A DNA stretch of 64,000 nt. Origin: Hirundichthys speculiger (lineage: Eukaryota; Chordata; Actinopteri; Beloniformes; Exocoetidae). The notes beneath the pieces were generated by a model. The model was not told the DNA's origin. It was given only the letters and a program-made list of their open reading frames with translations, and made no database searches. Both the position numbers and the translations under genes were made by a program. The stretch spans positions 7,501 through 71,500 of the forward strand of contig JAGFBZ010000902.1 of the NCBI GenBank assembly GCA_018398805.1, in the 5' to 3' direction. Below, one piece after another: positions 1 through 10,410 of the stretch; position 1 is the first letter of the stretch, and each line of letters starts with the position of its first letter.

Positions 1-861
1 TTTCATAAAACCAGCTTCACAATACTGCTACAGTCTGAACCAGCTCAATCAAGAAACCGCCTGAATGCTTTTTATCTGGTGATTCTCTGAATTATGTATT
101 TGTGGGTTTGGATATCACCCACAAACAAACGACAGTGTTGCTCAACGTCAGAGTGTTTTGTCTCGTAGTGACTTAAAGCAGCAGGTGGATTTTTACTCCT
201 CTGTGGAGGTTAGGTGGCGTTTACAACGCCATCTGTGGATCCACTTTCGTTTGGTCTGTCAGTTTCTCTCTCATCGTTGCTTTCTTGAGTTGCCTCTGCC
301 GTGATGTCCACCGTTGCTCTTCGAGCTTGTTTCATCATTGTTGACGCGTGAACTAGAGCTAGACGATGCTTCGCACGTAATCAAATAAACCAAATGCTTT
401 GTTCTGCTTTAACGCACCCATGTACACGCTACCAAGCACAAACACTTGTTCCTTCCCCTCATCATCCGTCCATTTTATAAAGGGATCCACTACTGAAGAG
501 AACAGAACGATGCAGTGAGGTAATAAAAGACGCATCACAGTCACAGCTGTGGAAACTAACCTGACAGGCTTTTTTTATCCCTCTCCATCCAGATACCCTG
601 AAGAGCAGAGAGACGTCAGCTCCGTACACATTAGCGCTGCTGCACGACTGCACGACTGTACTGACGACTATGTGAACAAACAGCGGCATCTGTCGCTGTT
701 TGTCTGTTGATATAGTTACCAACATCAGATGACAAGTAACATTCTCTCCTCCATTAGTAACAGCAGGAGCCATCACGACACACAGGAAATGGATCAGAGC
801 AGCTGTTTGCTGCAGATGTCACCGTCTGCAACAACACACGGTAAAAAACAATAGAGGATGA
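1..861. other. Unassigned DNA, left edge
   Basis: I recognise no gene, RNA or mobile element here. Short open frames on both strands lack any familiar motif and have no splice or codon pattern that sets them apart from background. The stretch ends at an 18-base T run. Confidence 0.4.
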
Positions 862-879
862 TTTTTTTTTTTTTTTTTT
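862..879. repeat. Poly-T run, 18 bases
   Basis: An uninterrupted run of 18 T. It could be the A-tail of an old minus-strand retroposon, but no recognisable element body lies next to it. Confidence 0.85.
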
Positions 880-1288
880 ACAAATGAATACACAGTGGTA
901 GATCCAGTGAAGGGGAGGAATGAAAGTGAGAAGCCAGGAGCAGGGCTGAAACCAGCGTCCTGACGCCAAGACTGCTGCGCTGCCACCAGGAGCCTCCGCT
1001 GAGCTGGAAGTCATTGAAATGCTTCTGTTTAAACGGTGAGGGCAGATTCAGCTCATCAGGTGGCCTAATCCTGAAATCTGCAGCAACGTTTTCTTTCCTC
1101 TTATCTGCCTTGTCTTGTGCTGTCAAACTATTTGCAGCCTCGGTTTGCATAATCTTCTAATCTTTAAACTATGGATCTGGTCAGCTGGTCTCTCAATGCA
1201 ACCGATCAAATGTTCCTGATGAGGAGTCAGAGCAAAGGAAGCTCTCTGGCCCTGAAGGGATATTAGCGGATGGATATGTGGTGGACTC

Positions 1289-1743
1289 ATGGAAGGAGTA
1301 GAGGATCATGTCTGCCCATCTTCTCAGTCGAGGATGTTGAAGATGTTTGGACTTCTGATAACAGGACTTCAGCTGTTTGGAGTTGGTTGTTACCTGCTGT
1401 ATCTACAGATCCAGAAACCGTCAGCAGCTGTTCTGGTCATCGTGAAGCTGTTCGTCATGTGTGATGGAAGATGTCGCCTGTCAACACTCAGACTGAAACA
1501 CTTTGGGAGCTGGACCACAAACTGGATGTGATTCTTGAACAGAATCGCAGCTTAGCTGCGGTTCTGGACCTCACTGGCAGGATGGAGAACTTGAAGAAGT
1601 TACAAGCTCAGCTTGAAGGGAACCGCCCACAATCCGTGACCGGGCCCTTTAAACCCAATAAAACTTCTGATTACATCGTTTTACAACATACACTTGCCTG
1701 CAACAGCGGGGCTTACAAGCATTACTACATTTTTGACACATAG
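1289..1743 (+). pseudogene. Unidentified broken ORF pair: membrane segment then possible coiled coil
   Basis: Two overlapping plus-strand frames could be one broken gene. The first (1289-1531) has, from an internal Met at 1334, a hydrophobic stretch of about 20 residues (FGLLITGLQLFGVGCYLLYL) like a signal anchor of a type II membrane protein. The second (1471-1743) has a heptad-like stretch around LWELDHKLDVILEQ, then a possible N-glycosylation site (NKT) and a stop at 1741-1743. The frames differ, so joining them needs a frameshift or a missed intron. The anchor plus stem layout recalls Golgi glycosyltransferases, but no catalytic domain is visible. I do not recognise the family, and chance ORFs remain possible. 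Confidence 0.25.
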
Positions 1744-1900
1744 CTCAAAGCATTTGATAGAAAGAGTTCAACACCACGAATAGCGGCCATGTCATTTTGT
1801 AGTTTTATGGCATAATATAATGTCTAAAATGTATTTGGCGGTTTGTGGTTGTGACATCACGTGGGAGACGCACCACTGTTATTGTTGTAGTAGCTACCGG

Positions 1901-1937
1901 CATTCATTCATTCATTCATTCATTCATTCATTCATTC
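1901..1937. repeat. Microsatellite (CATT)n
   Basis: About nine consecutive CATT units, uninterrupted; a likely length-variable marker. Confidence 0.95.
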
Positions 1938-2529
1938 TGCTCGGTACCAAGTTTTCTTGTCCTCTTCACACGCCTTGCATGAATTGACAGGTAGATAAAC
2001 TCCATCCCCAATTACGTGGACAAAGAGGCCTCAAGTTGACTTCTTTAATGTAGCAACTGGCAGTAGGGTAAAACTGACAGAAAGAAAAGATACAGTTAAA
2101 ACTGTTCAGATTGCTATTGTGTATGAGTTTAAGCATAACAAGTGTTATACAAATCAATACACAAAATATCAAAATAAGGCCCAAATGTACATATAATTCT
2201 ATAAATGTGATATAGCTGTATTCAAAAATAACTACAAAAAGTATCCGAAACAAAAGACAAGCTGTTGGTGAACATATTGCTATATACAGTGTGTCTGTAT
2301 GCACATTTTATCAACTTAAAGCTAGCTAGCTAGAACATGTGGCTAAAATGAATTCACCAGCTGTACATTTATCTGCACACAATCTATTCAAATGTCTCTG
2401 CTTGTGAAAATATACATTAACAGCAATAAATGAGAAACTAAAGGGGTGCTTTCACATACCGTCGATGCTTTCAAAGACTTAACACCTGGATGATGTCCGA
2501 TAAAAAGGGCATAGACTTTCTTCTGCTCT
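1938..2529. other. Unassigned AT-rich DNA
   Basis: No gene or element recognised. A minus-strand open frame (1966-2304) is hydrophobic and AT-driven and has no identifiable domain. Confidence 0.4.
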
Positions 2530-2575
2530 GTTATTCATGTCAGAGCAGACTTTCTTCTGCTCTGACATGAATAAC
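2530..2575. repeat. Perfect 20-bp inverted repeat with 6-nt loop
   Basis: Arms 2530-2549 and 2556-2575 are exact reverse complements around the loop CTTTCT. A direct repeat of AGACTTTCTTCTGCTCTG (starting near 2513 and again near 2547) overlaps the structure. That combination is typical of a local template-switch event at a replication fork. Confidence 0.95.
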
Positions 2576-4135
2576 TGCTTGACACATACTGATGATGTCA
2601 TCAACTAGAGACACAGATTAACTTCACTGAATGACTGCTATGCAAAACCACCAGCAGGAGGTGCAATTTAACAAAATGAACATAACTGACTGATAAGGCA
2701 GCACACAAGTGCCGATTTCTCCTGATGTGTTTCAATTGCTGTTAATAAATACCAACTCCAAGCACGTCGTTGTACGAACCTTTTTGCAAGAGTAACCCGA
2801 CAAAACCGACATGAAGTCTAACAAACCATGAGAACAACAGAAACATTAGGCTACCTGGCCCCTGATAATAATGTTAGGAGGTCGGGCTACTCCGATAACA
2901 ACCACATCAACAGTTTACAACTAATTCACATATTGTTTTCAGTGTCAGTGATTGTGAGTAATTGTACCTGTAAATCTGTCTACCTGACTGTGGTGCCAGT
3001 TCTGGTGGGCTTGACTCGCTGCCAACAATGTCAGGTTCATCTCCAGGAGGATATGTATCCAGCTTTTTTAGTTGTGATGCGTTGCGCTGAGGTGTTTTTT
3101 ATGCTCTTTGTATGTTTTGTATGTTTTTTTGGATGGATGTGCTGGAATGAAGTAACATTGTGCTGGGATGCCGGCTCAATGACAATAAAGTTATTTATTA
3201 ATCAATCAAAGCTGGACAGGTTTGTTCTTCCATCGTCGGTAAACAGCAGCTGATTGGCTGATCACAGCATGTCTTCAGCTTCATGGAGATGAACTGAGCA
3301 CATGCACTGAAATCCAACAATCCTCTGTACTGACAGCAGACTGATGAGTACTGCTAAATCCCCAACAGACAAGATGACACAGATGAAACACAATCCTCAG
3401 ATCAGTTCATTTTAGCCTACTTTGACTGAGCTTAGCGGTTCGGCATGATGTAAATGAACAAACTGGTGTGGAGTGGAAAGATGAGGGGGATGTGAGGGCC
3501 ATTTAAAGTGATGCACAGATACAGTAACGCTTTTAAAACTATCTTCATTTTTGAATAAGAGATCAAGACTTCAAAGTCAAAGCAAACAACAAGGTCAGAG
3601 GTCAGAACTGTGTGAATAAAATCGGATCAGCAGCAAAGCCGACCTTCAGATGTCCTCAGTCCCAGTAACGAGACTCCACTGGGAGTCCAGAAATGTTGAA
3701 ATGTGACCAAATTCTTTAAGGTTTAATTTCAGATATCTCTGCAAAAGTTTTCTTTTTCCATTTGTGAAAGACAGTAATATCTGGAGTCCTGCACCAAATA
3801 CATAACCATCTACAGTACAGTGAAGGAATTAATCTTTGTTTGTTAGCGACTCACACTGTACATGCAGGTACAACAGAGATATTTGTCGTGACCTTAATAT
3901 TTAAATTGTCAAATATGATCTCTAATTTAGACCCATCTGCTTTGACTTTCAAATAAATCCAGGGTTTGTTTGAATATATGTGAATACAATGAATACAAAT
4001 CACCCAAGAAAGGGACGAATAAACGCTGGAAGTCAGAGAGGTGAGGGTCATCGATGACGACCGTGTGTCTTCATTTGCAGTAGGAAAAATAATCAATTTA
4101 TGGAAGTTAAAGAAATGTTTTGTACTTCATTCAAA
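2576..4135. other. Mostly unassigned; retroposon-like 3' tail near 3170-3215
   Basis: No gene recognised. Near 3178-3205 the sequence runs TGACAATAAAG and then TTATTTATTAATCAATCAA. This is the form of a LINE/SINE 3' end, with an AATAAA signal and a short ATCA-type tail. The upstream body could not be assigned, and the open frame 2828-3253 running through it has no known motif. Confidence 0.3.
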
Positions 4136-4455
4136 TACAGTGGTACCTCTACTTACCAACGTCTCTACATACGAAATTTTCAGGTTACAAAACGCCTCAA
4201 CGGCAAAATATTGCCTCTTGTTACGAAAGAAATTTTAGGATACGAAAGTCATAAATCCAGTAGCGCTGCTACTCGCAGCTCCCAGAGTTTACTAAAAGTT
4301 AACATACTTGTCGGTTCTGTATCTCAGTTTGAAAGCGGTGCGTCCGAGCTGCTCTGCCATTGGCTATCGCTTATCATCTACCTGGCATCCCATTGGCTAG
4401 GTGGGCCCCTTGTCTGTATGAGCGTAACCCAGCAACCCAGGTAAACAAACAATTT

Positions 4456-4545
4456 TTACCTCCACCAAGGAGGTTATGTTTTTGCCGGTGTTTATCTGTT
4501 TGTCTGTTTGTCTGTGTTCAAGATAATTAAAAAAGTTTTGGATGG
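4456..4545. repeat. Dispersed repeat with TTACCTCC/GGAGGTTA hairpin core
   Basis: This begins with a short palindromic core (CCTCC ACCAA GGAGG) followed by TGTTTGTCTG tandem words. A reverse-orientation copy of the core lies at about 11353-11372. It is a dispersed repeat of unknown class, placed between the left half of the TIR transposon and the LINE fragment. Confidence 0.45.
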
Positions 4546-5508
4546 AGTTCAACAGGGAAACAGCGGATGGAAAGAAGCTCTTCCTGAATCTGCTGGTTGG
4601 TGTACGGAGACTCCTGTAGCGTCTCCTAGAGGGCAGGAGGGTAAACAGTCCATGTGCTGGGTGGGAGGAGTCCTTAATGATGCTGTTTGCTTTCTTGAGA
4701 CAACGCTTCCTGTGGATGGTATCCATGGCAGGAAGTGGAGCTCTGGCGATGCGCTGGGCAGTTTTCACCACCCTCTGCAAGGCCTCCCGGTCAGCGCTGG
4801 AGCAGTTCCCGAACCAGACTGTGATACAGTTGGTCAGGACCGGTAGAAGTTCACCAGCACGTTTGAAGAGAGGTGGTGCTTCCTCAGAGTCCTCAAGAAG
4901 AAGATGTGCTGGTGAGCCTTCCTGACCAGGTTGGAGCAGTTGTTGTCCAGGAGACGTCCTCTGAAATATGGATACCCCAGGAATTTGAAGCTGGTCACTC
5001 GGTCCACTGCCACACAGTTGATGTGGATGGCTGGATGAGTGACAGCATTCTTCCTGAAGTCCATGATGATTTCTTTAGTTTTTGAGGTGTTGATCCTCAG
5101 GTTATTGTTCTGGCACCACACAGCCAGGTGGTCCACCTCCTCCCTGTAGGCCGACTCATCGTTGCTCCTGATGAGGCCAATCACGGTGGTGTTGTCTGCA
5201 AACTTGATGATGGCGTTGGAGCCACGAACAGGTCTGCAGTCGTGGGTGAAGAGGAAGTAGAGGAAAGGACTCAACACGCAGCCTTGTGGTACGCCAGAGT
5301 TGATGGTGAGGGTGGAGGAGCAGTGGTGGTCTAACCGGACATGTTGTGGTCTGTTGGTTAGAAAGTCCAGTAGCCAGTTGCAGATGGGAGCTGTGATGCC
5401 CAGGTCTGCAAGTTTGACTACTAACTTTGACGGTATGACAGTGTTGAATGCTGAACTGAAGTCTATGAACAGCATTCTGGCATAAGTGTTGTTACTGTCC
5501 AGGTGGTG
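4545..5508 (-). pseudogene. L2/CR1-like (jockey-superclade) LINE reverse transcriptase fragment
   Basis: Minus-strand remnant of a non-LTR retrotransposon ORF2, covering the reverse transcriptase palm to the C-terminus. The longest frame (5475-4834) shows [21 protein letters not shown] and [11 protein letters not shown]. The catalytic motif is FADN (residues 92-95 of that frame) where active enzymes have FADD, so one metal-binding aspartate is lost. After FYRS the frame hits a stop at 4834. Homology resumes in another frame (TNCITVWFGNC, then KTAQRIARAPLP and CLKKANSIIKDSSHP), so a small frameshifting deletion broke the gene. It is 5'-truncated at about 5508, where telomere-like repeats begin. 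It is dead on two counts. The clade is inferred; Rex1-like is also possible. Confidence 0.85.
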
Positions 5509-5543
5509 AGGGTTAGGGTTAGGGTTAGGGTAACCCTAACCCT
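5509..5543. repeat. Head-to-head interstitial telomeric repeat
   Basis: About three TTAGGG units run directly into CCCTAA units. Arms 5521-5531 and 5533-5543 are perfect reverse complements around a single A at 5532. It sits exactly between the 5' truncation point of the LINE and the right half of the TIR transposon. Confidence 0.9.
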
Positions 5544-5628
5544 GGCTGAGCTGTAGGCTTGTGCGTCTTTCGGTCTGAAAGATCTACTTCCAGAACCAAT
5601 CAATTTCGTAAGTAGAGGTACCACTGTA

Positions 5629-7581
5629 CATCATTTTCTTGTCCACATTGACTCAAAAAAAAAAAGAAAATCCTGAAAATCCTTATAAAAGTTGCAGGTA
5701 TGTGTATGTTGTAAAGTTTTAAAAGGTAAAGTGGATCTTGTTTTTTGATGTTACTAAGGTGTATGTCTTTATCTACTGCTAGCTTACTTTTCAATGAATA
5801 AAACTATCCTGATGCAGCTGCAGTTTAAATCACATAGAAACCCACATCAGGCGCTCCCATATCCAAGAATTAACAGAGACTTCTGCTCGGTGCCGAGTGT
5901 CCCGGAGGATCTGGGTGTGATGTTTCACAGTAAAACCCTCCAAGACAAAGGTGCTTACGCGTGAAGCTCTTCAGAGAGACACAACCAACACAGAGAGCCG
6001 GTGCAGAGAGCTTTAATGGAAGAACTCTGTTACGTCTTTGTCTGAGCCGGCGATCAGTCATTACACACACAAACACACACTTGAGTATTAATAAGAAGCT
6101 AACGAGGGAGTCGCACAGGCTCTTCTGAGCAGCATCGCATCTGCTCACGAGTGTCCAGGACTGGCAACGGCGTGCATGCGTGTGTGTAATGTGATAAAAG
6201 AAAAGACAAACTGCACGATTACATAACGAGGAGTAAACTATTCATGATGAGCTCACCCCAGACACCAGGCCTACATACTGAGATCTCAGTCTGGTCTTTT
6301 TCATCCACTTCGTCTTCTCTCATGAGCTGTTTTCAGTTTCAGTGTCTTCTCCTCACTCTTGCAGCTCCTTTACTGAAACTCAAACTTCTGCAGCTGTGCC
6401 AAAGTAATGCAGCCTTGCATTGGTTAGAGCATCAAAGGGGCTAAGTTGAAAGCAGGATTTCTATTTCTTTGTGCTGTGAAGCTGTGTGAAGTACTTTTTA
6501 AGAGTCTGACCACCAGCAGAGAGCAGTCGGATCAGTCTCAGATGATTCAGCCAAGGTCCTCCCAGCCATCGAAAACAGCTCCAACCTCATACATTTCTCA
6601 GCAGTTCAGTTGAACGCTGATATCTTGGCTGATTTTTTTTTTTTCGATTTTCCCATGATGCCACACAGGGAAGCAGAGTGTTAGGGTACTTGCCTCTGAT
6701 GAACTTAGACGGTGTAAGTTAACCTATCAGGAGCTTCCAAAGCCATGACATCACCATCTGGGCTCTCCCAGGCTCTTTAAAGGTAAAATAATCTACCTGG
6801 ATGGAAGCTTCTGACTTTGAAGAAGGTGTTTAAACAAATTCTCTCTCTCATTATTCTGGCATTAAGCAAATAGGTTCCAGACTGGAAACGTGTGAGCTCC
6901 AACTTGCCAAACCATAACCGCTTTTCAGCAGAGGTCACATGTTTCCAGTTCAGCGTGGAGCTTCGCCTTCTCCACCATCTGCAGCCAGATCTTCTTGGAC
7001 GGACTGGAACAGTCTCCAATAGTTGTTGGTTGTTGCTTAGAAGCGCGTACTTCTCTGAATGTACCAAACGAAGCGCTCCCAACACCTTTTTAACAGTGAA
7101 AAACTGCCTCTCAAGAAACTTGGAGAACAAAGTTGCCTCATTCCCAGTGAGAAAATTAGGAAAAACCTTGGCGAACAATGTTTATCACACCAAAAAAGAT
7201 GAAATGCAACCAAAAGTTAATGCTGGGAACCAGTAGGAGGCTAATTTTCTCGGTAATGGTACACACTGAGCACTTGAATGCCATTTTGTTTTTTCCTCTT
7301 CTGTGTCTAAACTCTAGCAGATAAAGATCCTGGGGTTTCTTTTCATTTCCCCTGTTGAGTATTTTTAATGACAACAAATGGCAGCATACAAGAAAGACAA
7401 AGCAACAAAGCAACGTACTTGTCTGATAGCAGCAATTTTCTCGTCCCCTTTAGCAGCAGCTGGGTGGCGTCGAGTGTTTGGTGCCAGGAAGCATCATCTG
7501 AAAACCTCTCTCCAACGCTTAAACGTCCATCAGAACCAGCAGCTGAAAGAGTTTCTCCTTCTCGGCCGCTCACAGAGACGG
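5629..7581. other. Unassigned DNA
   Basis: No gene or mobile element recognised. There is a short CA-rich stretch near 6062-6080 and a T run near 6635-6645. Several open frames of 60-130 codons overlap on both strands (for example 6777-7178 and 6892-7236) but show no motif. Confidence 0.4.
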
Positions 7582-7626
7582 AAACACCGGCAGCTGACGG
7601 CCACCGGGTGTCAGCTGCCGGTGTTT
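7582..7626. repeat. Perfect 17-bp inverted repeat
   Basis: Arms 7582-7598 and 7610-7626 are exact reverse complements (AAACACCGGCAGCTGAC and its complement) around an 11-nt GC-rich loop. The stem would be strong in RNA or single-stranded DNA. Confidence 0.95.
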
Positions 7627-7637
7627 ACTGCTTATCA

Positions 7638-7800
7638 TGGTTCTGGTTCTCATGGTCCTGACTCTGATTCTCATGGTCCTGACTCTGGTTCTTGTCCTCA
7701 TGGCTTTCACTCTGGTTCTTCTAGTCTTGACTCAGGTTCTCATAGCTCTGACTCTGGTTCTTTGGCTTTGACTCAAGTTCTCACAGCTCTGACTCTGGCC
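7638..7800. repeat. Degenerate minisatellite, about 18-24 bp units
   Basis: Repeated words GGTTCTCATGG, TCCTGACTCTG and related variants recur about eight times. The plus-strand open frame through it (7378-7875) becomes Ser/Gly/Asp-rich for that reason and is not treated as a gene. Confidence 0.8.
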
Positions 7801-8076
7801 AAAGAATGCGCCTTTAAGAAAGATTCAAGGCTGCAGTATTTTATGAACGGCTTGAGAAGAACCAGTGATGAATAAAGGTTAAAGGGACGATAGAGACTAA
7901 AGTTTTTTGTGCAAAACGAGACACTGCCGTACATGATGTCAGCGCATCGAGGATGCACCTGAAACGTGACTCCAGACGGGACTTCAGCAGCACCGAGGTG
8001 ATAAGAGGATTGGAGTTTTGTGTTTGAGAATCAAATGAAAAACCAACCATTCTAAAACCAAAAGAGTAAATCAGAA

Positions 8077-8093
8077 CCCCCCCCCCCCCCCCC
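8077..8093. repeat. Poly-C run, 17 bases
   Basis: Uninterrupted C tract with quadruplex potential on the minus strand. Its exact length is uncertain, because homopolymers of this size are easily miscounted. Confidence 0.85.
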
Positions 8094-8345
8094 GAAGCTG
8101 TCAGCAACTGAACATATTTAAATGAGATGTTCATCCCTCACCTGATCATCTGTTCATGTGATCCCTGAACACCAAGCTGCGGTCGAGTCGACAGCCGCCT
8201 GCTTTTATCAGCTTTTCTGGATGTGCTTCATTTCATGTCGTATGAGCCCATCATCGTAACATCTGAAGCAGACGCAGAAACCACAGCTTCTTCTGTCCTC
8301 TTCTAGGAGGAAGAAGGCAGAGGAGAGGTGATCGGCCTCTGAACA

Positions 8346-8735
8346 TCGGACTGGAGGACTCCCTTTCTGTTTATAAATCCTCTCTTAAAACTTATTTCTT
8401 CTCTTTGGCCTTTGACACTATGATTTTATTTTTCCTATTATTTTAAATCATTTAGCTTTAAATTTATTTTAGCATATCTTAATTTGTGGCAGGCCGACCC
8501 AGTCTTTCAGGTTATTTGATCTTCTGTTATTTTGTTATTTTGCTCCCTTTTATGTTACATTTGATCTTTTTTTTATCATTTGGCTTTGAACCCAGTTTTG
8601 AGATGTTGACTTTTATCATTCCTAATTGCAATTTGTTTCTCTGTTCTATTCTTATGTTGTTGTGTTCAGCACCCTGGCCAGCTCCCTTGTTTTTAAAGTG
8701 CTTTATAAATAAAGTTGAGTTGAGTTTTTGTACCC
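8346..8735 (+). mobile_element. LINE 3' end (L2/CR1-like) with GAGTT-type tail
   Basis: The plus strand encodes the C-terminal signature common at the end of such LINE ORF2 proteins (VYKSSLKTYFFSLAFDT, 8358-8420), followed by a stop. A 3' UTR of about 280 bp ends in AAAGTGCTTTATAAATAAAG and GTTGAGTTGAG. The 5' part of the element is missing, as expected for a 5'-truncated insertion. The family name is not certain. Confidence 0.6.
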
Positions 8736-8739
8736 CACA

Positions 8740-9700
8740 GGTCATGGTCCATTCTCCTCCTTGTGTTTGTCTGCAGTTTCAGAACATTTGTTGGCGTCTC
8801 ATCTCATCTGAATGTATAAATCAGCTTGAACACGCACCATGTCAGATGTTCGGGGGCTCGCTGGGACACGTTCAAGAGTGACACATTTGTAAATTGGCTT
8901 CAGATCCTCTTCCAACCTCAGTCTGACCTGCCCTTTGTGAATGTACCTTTTTTACACATATTGGGTGGGATCTAAATGCTGTCCAAACACTGAATCTTTG
9001 TTAACATTAAAATACCTAAATGTTTTTTACTTTTTTTAACCTTCTAGAACATTCTTGCTCCATCTGCTGGCAGCTTCTGGCAATCATTAAGTACAATGTG
9101 TTTAAGCTGAAGGTTTGCAGAAAGACGAAACTTGTCACTGTCTAAAGTATCCCTGCAATGATTTTCAAGAAGTTACAGATCAGTACTTGTTTCTGTTCGG
9201 TTTTCGACAGATGATTGGATCTTTTTAAACCACACTTTAATGCTGTTGCTCAAGGTCGTACTTTCACTGAAACACTTCAGGTCAAATCTTAAGAATGAAC
9301 AGTCAGCCAGGTTTGTCTTTGATCGGATTCCTCCTGTACAGAAAGTTTCTTTCTTGTCCAGAGCTTCAGAAACTGTTCAGATGGTTTCACTCAGTGGTCT
9401 CTGCTGTATTCCTGTAGTAGAGGGTTCTTCGTTCCCATCACTGCTGTCTTTCTCCTCTTCATCGCTGGCAGACACACTGCCAGCAGATAGATGAGAGCAA
9501 CACAACCAGGTCAATACATCTTCTGAGGAGTTTTCTAATATAAAGGTCTTATCAGATTCCCTGAAGCCACAAATCTCTCTTTATGCTCTTTGACTCTAAT
9601 CGAGGAAGTAATTAAAAGTGCACACTGGTATTTCCTTATCACCTGATGAGAAAAATGCCACACAGCAGCTTTGAGGCGTGATGCTGTTTTACAGAACTGT
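8740..9700. other. Unassigned DNA
   Basis: Nothing recognisable. Open frames at 9240-9494 and 8486-8881 lack motifs, and the latter mainly reads through the LINE tail. Confidence 0.4.
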
Positions 9701-9706
9701 TCCTCA

Positions 9707-10410
9707 TCAGGGATGACAATCAGCACCTCCAAATCTGAGACCATGGTTCTCAGTCTGAGAAGGGTAGAACGTCTTCTCCAGGTTGGGAGTGAGGTTCTGC
9801 CTCAAGTGGAGGAGTTCAAGTATCTCTGGGTCTTCTTTACGAGTGATGGAGAAAGAGGCGAGAGATCAACAGACGGATTGGTGCAGCGTTTGCTGTGGTG
9901 GTGACTCTGTGCTGGTCTGTAGTGGTGAAGAGAGAGCTGAGCCAGAAGGCAAGACTCTCTGTTTACCGGTCGATCTTTGTTCCAACCCTCACCTATGGTC
10001 ATGAGCTGTGGGTAGTGACCGAAAGAATGAAATCACAGATACAAGTGGCAGAAATGAATTTACTCTGTACAGTGGCTGGACTCTCCCTTAGAGATAGCAG
10101 GAGAAGGTCAGTCATCAGGAGAGACTCAGAGTAGAGCTGCTGCTCCTTCACATGGAGAGGAGCCAGTTGATGTAGTTCATCTGGTTAGGATGATCCCTGG
10201 ACACCTCCCTGGAGAGGAGTTTCAGACATGTCCAACTGGGAGAAGACCACGGGGCAGACCCAGGACACGCTGGAGAGATCATATCTCTCGGCTGGCCTGG
10301 AAACACCTTGCTGTTCTTTCAGAGGAGCTGATGGAAGCAGCGGGGGGGAGGGAGGCCTGGGCCTCTCTGCTGAAGCTGCTGCCCCTGTGACCTGACTCGG
10401 GACCAAGCAG
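9707..10410 (+). pseudogene. Rex3 (RTE-clade) retrotransposon ORF 3' end, frameshifted
   Basis: The C-terminal part of an RTE-type reverse transcriptase protein can be followed through three frames. The first gives GMTISTSKSE and VEEFKYLWVFFTSDG. The second gives VVVKRELSQKARLSVYRS, TLTYGHELWVVTE and VAGLSLRD. The third gives TGRRPRGRPRTRWRDHISR and ends GREAWASLLKLLPL. These are hallmark strings of fish Rex3 as I know it. The insertion is 5'-truncated after the catalytic palm and carries at least two frameshifts. Its 3' end abuts a second Rex3 fragment in the opposite orientation. Confidence 0.9.

Larger units (their letters stand above)
4136..5628. mobile_element. TIR DNA transposon (Tc1/mariner-pogo type), split by a LINE
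   Basis: Perfect 21-bp terminal inverted repeats lie at 4136-4156 and 5608-5628, starting TACAGTGGTACCTC. The outermost TA at each end is the expected target duplication for Tc1/mariner elements. The TIR sequence resembles pogo/Tigger-type ends; this superfamily call is from memory. The left half runs to about 4450 and the right half resumes about 5544. Between them lie a short repeat, a LINE fragment and telomere-like repeats. No transposase is left, so it is a non-autonomous or internally decayed copy. Confidence 0.75.

Noticed and set aside
2828..3253. 141-codon plus-strand frame
   Set aside because: It runs into a retroposon-like AATAAA/ATCA tail and lacks any recognisable domain.
5509..5543. 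True chromosome end
   Set aside because: Only a few TTAGGG units, in head-to-head orientation, inside interrupted transposon sequence on both sides.
6777..7236. Overlapping 133- and 114-codon frames on opposite strands
   Set aside because: They are each other's shadow and neither shows a domain, splice signal or repeat-family motif.
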